From positions 2,176,909 to 2,240,908 of the forward strand of contig JAQFVV010012530.1 of NCBI GenBank assembly GCA_028023455.1: DNA of 64,000 nt, read 5' to 3'. Shown here in pieces: positions 1 to 9,545 of the stretch (its first letter is position 1; each line of letters begins with the position of its first letter). The notes under the pieces were generated by a model. That model was not told the DNA's origin and ran no database searches. It saw only the letters and a list, made by a program, of their open reading frames with translations. Position numbers and translations under genes: made by a program. The stretch comes from Epiperipatus broadwayi (taxonomy: Eukaryota > Onychophora > Udeonychophora > Euonychophora > Peripatidae).

Positions 1-571
1 TTAAAAAAACTCTTAACATTAAATATTCTAGTGGAGCACTTAATTTTTTGTGCATATTTCAGTCCCAAATCTTTTGGAAGAAAATAAATCACCTAAATTT
101 TATTAAAAAAATAGACTTTTCAACCTTCCCCCTCCCCTACTCTCTTGATATTTGCATGTATTGGACTGTTCCCTGTAGAATTAGAAATAGCATTTTTCAA
201 ATATAAGATGAGATAATAAATAAAAATAAAAATACAGATTACAACAGAAAATAAAACATACTTTACAATTTTTTTATGAATCGATATGTTAAAGCATAAT
301 GTTCTCTCTGAGTTCTTATGGTTTGTGCATTTTTATTACAGATGTTTGAAGAACTCCTGATTAATTTTATAGAGCATCCTGAATTTATTTAAGTGGGCAG
401 TGGGTAGTTTCATGTTACTCCTCACGTAGATTTTCATCCTGTGTAAATCCCAACTTCTCAGGCACTTAAACTGTAGACAGTCAAATACTTATACTCATAT
501 AACCATAGTGGATAAGAAAAATGCTTCACCCCAATGACAATTAAGCCCTTTAGCCAATGTATTTCATACTT

Positions 572-607
<36 letters not shown>

Positions 608-947
608 TTGCATTTAATAAAATATATCTATAGACAGAATAAAGTTCTTTACTATTTGTAATAATCAACTGTTCTGATTTCTTTTTTTTTAGTTTCTTTT
701 AAACAAAAATCATATTACTCTTTTTTTAAAAATTTAAATTGATGAATTATTTCCACTTTTCTGCTTAATAAATTAGAATAATGTTCCATTCATTTTCTTT
801 ACTCTTTATCCAAATGATGAATTAATTAAGAAAACATTGATATTTGTTGAGACGATGACGCTATTTTAAGAAAATGTCCATTTTGCAGAAAATATTAAAA
901 TAATAATTCTGATAAAACTAGACTTGTCAGATCGAATGCAGAGCAAG
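1..947. repeat. Left arm of a long palindrome (fold-back element)
   Basis: This arm is the reverse complement of 959-1316 followed by 8942-9543. The hinge is near 953: GCAGAGCAAG at 938-947 faces CTTGCTCTGC at 959-968 across an 11-base loop. A (TA)n tract at 576-602 matches the place where element A interrupts the other arm. Left-end sequence such as TCAGTCCCAAATC pairs with GATTTGGGACTGA near 9471. The arm reaches base 1, so the true outer end may lie outside the window. I see no transposase gene. It could be a large MITE-like fold-back transposon or an inverted segmental duplication. Confidence 0.88.
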
Positions 948-958
948 AATAACCATTT

Positions 959-1316
959 CTTGCTCTGCATTCGATCTGACAAGTCTAGTTTTATCGGAAT
1001 TATTATTTTAATATTTTCTGCAAAATGGACATTTTCTTAAAGTAGCATCCTCACAACAAATATCAATGTTTTCTTAATTAATTCATCATTTGGATAAAGA
1101 GTAAAGAAAATGAATGGAACATTATTCTAATTTATTAAGCAGACAAGTGGAAATAATTCATCAATTTAAATTTTAAAAAAAGAAAAGTAATATGGTTTTT
1201 GTTTAAAAGAAACTAAAAAAAAAAAGAAATCAGATCAGTTGATTATTACAAATCATAAAGAGCTTTATTCTGTCTATAGATATATTTTATTAAATGCAAA
1301 TTGCATATATATTTAT
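959..1316. repeat. Right arm of the long palindrome, inner part
   Basis: This is the reverse complement of about 600-947, with scattered mismatches and small indels. Pairing stops at the (TA)n tract where element A is inserted and resumes at 8942 on the far side of the element. Confidence 0.88.
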
Positions 1317-1396
1317 ATAAAGTTATATATATATATATATTGTGATGATCGCACATATAAAGTTATATATATATATATATTGTGATGATCGCACAT
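1317..1396 (+). repeat. 40-bp tandem duplication across the LTR/flank junction
   Basis: Bases 1317-1356 and 1357-1396 are the same 40-bp unit: ATAAAG plus a TA tract plus TGTGATGATCGCACAT. The first unit therefore carries a stray copy of the first 16 bases of the LTR (1341-1356). It probably arose by slippage after insertion. Confidence 0.85.
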
Positions 1397-3392
1397 ACTG
1401 CGGTCACACATGTATATGTAAAACATACAAAACTTAAAAATGTTCGGGTTGGAAATAAATAAATAAATAAAGAAAGAAAAACGAGCTTAAAAAGTTAACA
1501 AAATCAAGAAATGTTGAAAATTAATAAAACAAAGGAAAAGAGAGGGAACTAGAATTACCAAGATCGTTATCTTTTGCTATTCAAAGTCTGAATTTCAAAA
1601 ATAGTAAAATATTAAATTATAATATTAAAAGCATAAGCTAGAAAAATTAAAGCAGAAAAGAAACCTAAAGAAAACATGTGGTAAATATGATTGTGGGGAA
1701 AATAAAGTTTAAAGGAAAAACTTCGGTAGCGTGGAAAGAAAAAAAAAACCAGATCGTTATCTTTTGCTATTCAAAGTCTGAATTTCGAGAAAAGTAAAAT
1801 ATTAAATTATAATATTAAAAGCATAAGCTAAAAAATTTAAAGCAGAAAAGTAACCTAAAGAAAACATGTGGTAAATATGATTGTGGGGAAAATAAAGTTT
1901 AAAGGAAAAACTTCGGTAGCGTGGAAAGAAAAAAAAACCTAGAAATTTAATATGTTCAGAAAGAAAAGAATCTATGTTTCAAAGTACACCTTTGATGATA
2001 AATGAAATGCGGGTTTTTATGGAGTATAGTTAAAGCATGAGTTTAAATAAAAATAAATGATCGTCGAAATTTAAATTTAAATGAAAAAAAAAAACATATA
2101 TTAAAATTTGTGTAATTAATTAAAGAAAATAAAGAAATAAGTAAAATGTAAATAGTGCTATAAAATCATGTAAAATAAGTTTAAATATGGCCGAAGGCAT
2201 AGCATGGAAGGTGTCAACAACAAGTGGAAACAAAGAATCCGAAGGACAAAGGACCATTGGAATGTTTTAATTAAAAAGGAAGTTAAGTGGAAAGCTAGAG
2301 AGATTGTAGAGAGAGAGCTTGAGACTTCGAGTCGAGAAGGTGAAATTTTGCAGCTCCAAGAATCAATCGATATAGCTGGCCAATATGACATCTACTATCG
2401 GTGCCTCACATACTATGGATGGCTAAGGCCTTCATGATCGCTGGTCGATCCGGACCGTCTGTACCAATGGTTCTGCTATAATGTAACAACTGCTGTAGTA
2501 ACGCCTGCCTGTGGATTCCTGTAGTTGCCCTGCTTGTGATGCCTCGTCCTCCATGCCTGAATAACCAAGAAGCTACACACCGCCAAATATGATAGGCGAC
2601 CGTCCCTCCTAAAGAAGTGGAGAAAATCCACATGACGGTCGACCACATCGGAAGGAACTCAAAGACTAAACCCTAGGTAACTTGAATATTATTTTTATAA
2701 ATCATCATAAGTGCACTTAAATTCAATAGACAATGGCCAAATGCCTTTCCTGAATGACAATGACATTCTCTTATGATAGACAGTGAGTCTAATGATTATA
2801 AATGTGAAAGCATTTATAAGAATTTCAATTAGTAATTTTAAGTATTCATTTATTATTAGAATTTCAAATATTTATTCCTTATAGCACTATAAAAAATATA
2901 ATATGTTTAATTTTATGTTAACATTTCTTATGTCTTTTTTTTATCAAACCTAATTGTTTTTATTATTAAAAAATGTATTAATTTATCTAAATCTGTCTCG
3001 CCTCGTTCTTCGCCACTCCAAAAAAATAGTTTAACATTAGAGAGGGGAGGGGGTAAACTATTATTCATGTTGATATTCTTTTTTAGTTATTAAATTAGCA
3101 CGTGAACGTTGATGGTGCAGTGTTTTAGCCCGTAAAATTTATAAATTAGCCAAGCACTGTAACAGTAATATCTTACAGCAGTCGGGAGAAAGCTGATCGG
3201 GAAAAATAATCTGGAAGCTATATCCGTATAGCTGACAGATTCGGTCAGGTACGGAAATCGATTCGTGTATTTCCGTATTTCTCTCTGCTTGAGGTAGCGG
3301 AAAGTGGACGATTTTTGAATTAGAAGAATTCCCCATTACATGTTTTAAGTGAAAGGGAAGTTGGAGCTTTCGATCGTCCCATGCCCGTTACA
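1381..3392 (+). repeat. 5' LTR of element A
   Basis: It aligns end to end with 7124-8941 and has TG...CA termini. It is about 190 bp longer because of an internal duplication at 1561-1939. It holds short frames shared with the other LTR (2204-2437 plus strand, 2406-2648 and 3139-3336 minus strand). These are shared because LTRs are copies and are not by themselves evidence of genes. A GA-rich stretch (AGAGAGGGGAGGGGG) lies at 3039-3053. Confidence 0.9.
1561..1939 (+). repeat. 190-bp tandem duplication inside the 5' LTR
   Basis: The unit starting AGATCGTTATCTTTTGC at 1561 is repeated at 1751 with a few substitutions. The 3' LTR has one copy (7304-7493). Since LTRs are identical at insertion, the duplication happened in this copy after integration. 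Confidence 0.9.
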
Positions 3393-3397
3393 TATTT

Positions 3398-3416
3398 TGG
3401 GGGCCTAGTCCGGGAT
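3398..3416 (+). other. Primer binding site, tRNA-Pro type
   Basis: TGGGGGCCTAGTCCGGGAT lies 5 bases after the LTR's terminal CA. It matches the tRNA-Pro primer site known from murine gammaretroviruses apart from a one-base insertion and change in the middle. The position is right for minus-strand priming. Confidence 0.75.
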
Positions 3417-4790
3417 TTGAAACTTCTGCACTTTTAATAATCACGTGTTAAATAAGTTAGAATGTAATAAAAAATTTTCTAAAATAAAATTCATTTAATA
3501 TATGTGGATTTAAACATATAAATTTAGTGTTGCAAATTAAAGTGGCGAAGAGCGAAGACGAAGGGGATAAGTTTTTTTTTTGATGATACTCCATACGAGC
3601 ATTTCACGTCAAATGTGTACAAAGAGTAGCGAGGGGGAAAATTTTTTTTTAGTAGTACGAAAGTTATTGAAATGAATAGTGAAAGATAATCTCAAGCAAT
3701 AATTAAACAAGTATAACGAACAAAGAAATTATAATGTCAAATGATTACCGCAATATAATATGAATCGTTTTGAAGAAAAAAAAGAATAACACAAAGTTGT
3801 ATAAAATGTTAATGCTAAGTAATAAAAGAAATAATAGTCGCGCAACTAATTGATGGTGAAGAAATATAAATGTTATTAAATAGTCATATATTCCAGTAAG
3901 TTAAAGTTAGAAAAATAAATGTGTATAGTCTCATAGGAAAATAATGAAGCGTATTTAGCTATAATGATAGCGATCAAAAATATAGATATCGTGATGTTTG
4001 TGTACCGAAAAAATATAAAGTAGTTAAAGTAAAAGAAATAAAACAGTTCAGTAAGGGTTAAATCATAAATGAGAGATTCTAAAATAGCCACGTATCACCA
4101 GTGAATTGAAAAAATATATATATGTATGATTCTAAATATTGTGTCTCAGTCAAGCCGAAATAAAATATTTATAATGGTTAATGAAAATAGTCGAATGTAG
4201 TTGTTAAGTTGAAGAAAATACGTACGTACGATTTCAAGGTAGTGAAAGGAGTATAATTTACAAAAACGTTTTATATGTAATGAAAGAGATTATCCCAGTG
4301 AAGAAAATGTATGTGTGACTTTGTTTTAAAATGACCGTGAAATAATTGAAGTTTATCATGAAATATTAAAATATATGTGTCATAGGTGCATGTGTCTGGA
4401 AACACAGTTAAATGAATTTTATTTAGATACATCGTCAACAAATAGAAATAAGTATAGTAATGAATTAAAGTTGAAAGAATGTAAACAGGCATCATTGAAT
4501 TAATTATAGTGAATCAGAGGTATATGAGCAGGGAAAATCGAGGACAAAGGTGGACAGACAGTTGGGCAAGTCTAGGGCAGGCAGACAAGAATAGGAACTG
4601 GAGTACAGATGTTTGGGTTGGCTAGTGATCTAATTGCTAACTGAATAAATCACAAATATTAAATCGTTGATCAAAGTAAAAAGGAAAACAGAGAGTCAAT
4701 AGAAAAAAAATTTCTTTACATAAATATAGCCATAAGAGTTAGTAAACCGTATTACAAACATAGATTAAGGGTTAAGTAAAATTATTATTC
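3417..4790 (+). other. Untranslated leader of element A
   Basis: About 1.4 kb of AT-rich sequence lies between the primer site and the first gag ATG, with no long frame on the plus strand. A leader this long would hold packaging signals if the element is still mobilised in trans. I cannot identify any. Confidence 0.5.
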
Positions 4791-6239
4791 ATGAATACGA
4801 GATCCCAAGCTAAAATGGATTGTCAAGAAAGGGAAGTGAGAGAAGGGAGTGAAGATAAAGAGATGAAAGTACCTGGTAAAATAAGCAAGAGTGATATCAT
4901 GGATATGCTAAGGCAGATGAGGGTCGATCAACAGCAATTCATGGAAGAATACATGGACAGACAGGAGAGAAGGATTGCCGAATGGATGACCAAGGTCGAA
5001 ATCGATAGCCAGAAAAGAATGGCGGCATTCAAGGAAGAAGTAAAAAATGAGTTCATCCAGCAATCAAAGCCTAAGGATACATGGGCTGGATTTCACCCAG
5101 AGATGGAGATGGAGGAACAAAGGAGTATAGGGATGTGTGGATATGCGAAATCTGAAACAGTTGAGGATAAAGTTAGAGAATTAGCAGAATTGGATTGGGA
5201 AAGGGATATAGGACAGCCAGAAAGGGAGATAAAACCGGGAGATGAAGAGATGGAGGTAGTGAGAGATAATAGTCAAAAAGTGCTGATGAGCATGCAGGAG
5301 AGTTTAGGTCAAGTGGCAAAGGTAATAGCCAGTTTAAACACCAGAGTGGAAGAATGTGTAAAGAATACAACCTACAGCAGCATTAATACCAATATAGAGG
5401 GCCGAAAACTAAGAACTACTGGAGAAGACAGAATCAGAGAATCTGGAGGTTACATGGACTATCCTGTGGGCTTCCACCACTTCCTGAAGATACAAGTTTT
5501 CAATGGTGACCTGGGAGAAAGCCCGATGGAACACTTGAGCAGCCTGGAATGATACTTCCAATTCAGCAGAGTAAGTGAAGAAGCCAAGATAGCAGTTGCT
5601 TGTAGCCATCTGCAGGGCGAGTCTCAAGTTTGGTGGAATTCGCTATTCCAGAAGCCCATTACATTTGCAGCATACCAGAGAATGTTGAAGAGCAGTTATT
5701 GGAGTGAGGAGCTCCAGGAGCATATGTTGCATCAAATAAAACAGCACAAATGGAGACCGGAGGAGTCGTTCGTGACATTCTTCCGATGACAGGTGGCTAG
5801 ATTACGACTAATAATGGCAAACCCGTTATTGGAGACACAAATACTCCGTATAATTAGGTCCGGGTTTCCGAGGGACATTGAACGTACTCTCATCGGTACA
5901 GAGAGGAAAACGGTGGACCAGGTGGCGGAGATGCTGAGTGCGCTGGACACCACTAGGAACAACCAACAGATGGAGGAATCACCGTCGGAACCGCGTGTAA
6001 GAGAAGCACCTAGAATAAGAAAGAACTGGGATCCGGGAGAAAGACGTTGGCAAGAAGAACAAAGATATTCTAGGGAATGGAACCCGAGGAGGCAAGGAAA
6101 CGGACAACAGAGAGAGGAGACAGGATACAAGCATCCATATGACATGACAGTGAGGCAAGGACCTCGAGAGCAACATCCGCATCCCAGAGGAGGCAGAGGT
6201 GATGTAAATCGAGGAAGACAACCGCCAGATAAAACATAA
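4791..6239 (+). pseudogene. gag: gag of element A, interrupted by two in-frame TGA codons
   Basis: The frame from ATG 4791 to TAA 6239 (483 codons) stays open except for TGA at 5550-5552 and at 5787-5789. The pieces on both sides are in the same phase, so this is one gene with two nonsense mutations and no frameshift. The N-terminal third is charged and probably coiled coil (many M, E, K, Q). The middle has the capsid pattern of gypsy Gag: GDLGESPMEHLSSLE, then HLQGESQVWW. The C-terminal part (about codons 400-480) is rich in R, G, Q and P and lacks a CCHC zinc knuckle, so RNA binding may rely on the basic tail. Both stops can be explained by a CGA-to-TGA change, as expected from CpG deamination. 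Gag would form the particle that packages the RNA. Confidence 0.82.
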
Positions 6240-7104
6240 GAGCGGTCCCAGATAAAAATAAAGAAGGAATTAGACGATGACAAATTCGGAAATGGAAATG
6301 GACCTCGAATCATGGAGAACGGATAGGAATATGGAAGCTAATGACAAAAGAAATGACGAGCCAATAAATGGCTAGACAGTATGAGGGACTTTAGGAAAAT
6401 GATAAAGGATAAAGTAATTAGTAGGATGGGGTCGTAGATTGAGGTTGATGGAATGTAGGGTCAGATATTTGTAGCTTGATCCTGTTGCAGTATTTGGTTT
6501 TGCCTTCTTCATTGTCATGAGTGTGTGTTCTGCGGTGCACCAGATCTTATCACAGAGAACCCAGGGACAGAGATCCCATTCTCAATGACTCACTGGAGTA
6601 ATATTTCCAGTTAGGTATTAAGCACATATATCGTGAGTCAATGGTCCAGAGACCAATCTATGGGGAAAGAACCCTTTATATGAATATAGAGCTTTCAGAA
6701 ATATACTGGGCCTCATGGATGAGCTGGACGAAAAGATGCCAGCCTCCCAACCCACCTCGATAATAGTGGCCAGAGTTGGCACTTAGAGGTTCCTTATTGC
6801 AGAAATGTGATGTATGAACAGGTTTAATCGGATCACAGAGATATCCTGTGGATTCGAACCTGTAGATACGAGTAGTGGCAGAAATGAAATGCATGCATGG
6901 CAATGTCTGGATTAAATTGGTTTGGCTATACTGCTTGGTTCAGCAAAAGAAGGGATAATTTACCTGGTCGCCTCTCTATGGATTAACCTCATCTCTACAT
7001 CATAATAGCAATGAAAAAAAAGGAAAGAGTTTGAACAATAGTTGGGAGCATATAGCTTTCGATGCATAAGGTTAAAAATTTTTTTTTGTCGGAAAAAAAA
7101 TTTT
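6240..7104 (+). other. Post-gag region of element A with no pol
   Basis: I see no protease (DSG/DTG), RT (YxDD) or integrase motif in any frame. The short frames here are not family-like. In an autonomous gypsy element more than 3 kb of pol would sit here, so pol was lost from this lineage or this copy. Confidence 0.6.
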
Positions 7105-7115
7105 AAAGGGGGGAA
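7105..7115 (+). other. Polypurine tract of element A
   Basis: AAAGGGGGGAA lies 8 bases before the 3' LTR start (TGTGATG at 7124), the usual place for the plus-strand primer. Confidence 0.7.
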
Positions 7116-7123
7116 CGGTATAA

Positions 7124-8941
7124 TGTGATGATCGCACATACTGCGGTCACACATGTATATGTAAAACATACAAAACTTAGAAATGTTCGGGTTGGAAATA
7201 AATAAATAAATAAAAAAAGAAAAACGAGCTTAAAAAGTTAACAAAATCAAGAAATGTTGAAAATTAATAAAACAAAGGAAAAGAGAGGGAACTAGAATTA
7301 CCAAGATCGTTATCTTTTGCTATTCAAAGTCTGAATTTCGAGAAAAGTAAAATATTAAATTATAATATTAAAAGCATAAGCTAGAAAAATTAAAGCAGAA
7401 AAGAAACCTAAAGAAAACATGTGGTAAATATGATTGTGGGGAAAATAAAGTTTAAAGGAAAAACTTCGGTAGCGTGGAAAGAAAAAAAAAACCTAGAAAT
7501 TTAATATGTTCAGAAAGATAAGAATCTATGTTTCAAAGTACACCTTTGACGATAAACGAAATGCGGGTTTTTATGGAGTATAGTTAAAGCATGAGTTTAA
7601 ATAAAAATAAATGATCGTCGAAATTTAAATTTAAATGAAAAAAAAAACATATACTAAAATTTGTGTAATTAATTAAAGAAAATAAAGAAATAAGTAAAAT
7701 GTAAATAGTGCTATAAAATCATGTAAAATAAGTTTAAATATGGCTGAAGGCATAGCATGGAAGGTGTCAACAACAAGTGGAAAAAAGAATCCGAAGGACA
7801 AAGGACCATTGGAATGTTTTAATTAAAAAGGAAGTTAAGTGGAAAGCTAGAGAGATTGTAGAGAGAGAGCTTGAGACTTCGAGTCGAGAAGGTGAAATTT
7901 TGCGGCTCCAATCAATCGATATAGCTAGCCAATATGACATCTACTACCGGTGCCTCACATACTATGGCTGGCTAAGGCCTTCATGATCGCTGGTCGATCC
8001 GGACCGTCTGTACCAATGGTTCTGCTATAATATAACAACTGCTGTAGTAACGCCTGCTTGTGGATTCCTGTAGTTGCCCTGCTTGTGATGCCTCGTCCTC
8101 TGTGCCTGAATAACCAAGAAGCTACACACCGCCAAATATGATAGGCGACCGTCCCTCCTAAAGAAGTGGAGAAAATCCACGTGACGGTCGACAACATCGG
8201 AAGGAACTCAAAGACTAAACCCTAGGTAACTTGAATATTATTTTTATAAATCATCATAAGTGCACTTAAATTCAATAGACAATGGCCAAATGCCTTTCCT
8301 GAATGACAATGACATTCTCTTATGATAGACAGTGAGTCTAACGATTATAAATGTGAAAGCATTTATAAGAATTTCAATTAGTTATTTTAAGTATTCATTT
8401 ATTATTAGAATTTCAAATATTTATTCCTTATAGCACTATAAAAAATATAATATGTTTAATTTTATGTTAACATTTTTTATGTCTTTTTTTTATCAAACCT
8501 AATTGTTTTTATTATTAAAAAATGTATTAATTTATCTAAATCTGTCTCGCCTCGTTCTTCGCCACTCCAAAAAAATAGTTTAACATTAGAGAGGGGAGGG
8601 GGTAAACTATTATTCATGTTGATATTCTTTTTTAGTTATTAAATTAGCATGTGAACGTTGATGGTGCAGTGTTTTAGCCCGTAAAATTTATAAATTAGCC
8701 AAGCGCTGTAACAGTAATATCTTACAGCAGTCGGGAGAAAGCTGATCGGGAAAAATAATCTGGAAGCTATATCCGTATAGCTGACAGATTCGGTCAGGTA
8801 CGGAAATCGATTCGTGTATTTTCGTATTTCTCTCTGCTTGAGGTAGTGGAAAGTGGACGATTTTTGAATTAGAAGAATTCCCCATTACATGTTTTAAGTG
8901 AAAGGGAAGTTGGAGCTTTCGATCATCCCGTGCCCGTTACA
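7124..8941 (+). repeat. 3' LTR of element A
   Basis: It matches 1381-3392 from TGTGATGATCGC to CCCGTTACA and has a single copy of the 190-bp unit. Frames 7777-7986 (plus), 7955-8197 and 8688-8885 (minus) are the counterparts of those in the 5' LTR. Confidence 0.9.
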
Positions 8942-9545
8942 ATATATATAGTTAAAGTATGAAATACATTGGCTAAAGGGCTTAATTGTCATTGGGGTGA
9001 AGCATTTTTCTTATCCACTATGGCCATATGAGTATAAATATTTGACTGTCTACAGTTTAAGTACCTGAGAAGTTGCGATTTACACAGGATGAAAATCTAT
9101 GTGAGGAGTAACATGAAACTACCCACTGCCCACTTAAATAAATTCAGGATGCTCTATAAAATTAATCAGGAGTTCTTCAAACATCTATAATAAAAATGCA
9201 TAAACTGTAAGAACTTTGTGTAGAGAGGATTCTAAAAAAATAATTATGCTTTAACATATCAATTCATAAAAAAATTGTAAAGTTTGTTTTATTTTCTGTT
9301 GTATCAATCTGTATTTTTATTTATTATCTCATCTTATAATTGGAAAATGCTATTTCTAATTCTACAGGGAACAGTCCAATATATGAAAATATCAAAAGAG
9401 TAGGAGAGGGGAAGATTAAAAAGTCTATTTTTTTTTAAATAAAATGTAGATGATTTATTTTCTACCAAGAGATTTGGGACTGAAATATGCACAAAAAAAT
9501 TAAGTGCTCTACTAAAATATTTAACAGTAAGAGTTTTTTTTTAAA
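8942..9545. repeat. Right arm of the long palindrome, outer part
   Basis: Reverse complement of about 1-600: TTAAAGTATGAAATACATTG at 8952 pairs with 552-571, and the arm ends in AAGAGTTTTTTTTTA, matching the window's first bases. Element A therefore sits inside this arm at its (TA)n tract. Confidence 0.87.

Larger units (their letters stand above)
1381..8941 (+). mobile_element. Element A: gag-only LTR retrotransposon (Ty3/gypsy-like, non-autonomous)
   Basis: Two direct LTRs (1381-3392 and 7124-8941) begin TGTGATGATCGC and end CCCGTTACA. They enclose 3.7 kb with a tRNA-Pro-like primer binding site, one broken gag frame and a purine-rich tract before the 3' LTR. The LTRs differ at only a small number of sites apart from one tandem duplication, so insertion was probably fairly recent. 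Flanking ATAT on both sides fits a 4-bp target duplication inside (TA)n. No protease, RT or integrase sequence was found between 6240 and 7100, so mobility would need enzymes from another element. Gag resembles that of element B, which supports the Ty3/gypsy assignment. Confidence 0.88.

Noticed and set aside
5732-6313. 193-codon minus-strand frame
   Set aside because: It lies antisense to gag of element A and has no family-like motif; the gag frame on the other strand explains the openness.
1-9545. CRISPR-like or tandem array
   Set aside because: The repeats are LTRs, one tandem duplication and an inverted repeat; there is no regular repeat-spacer pattern.
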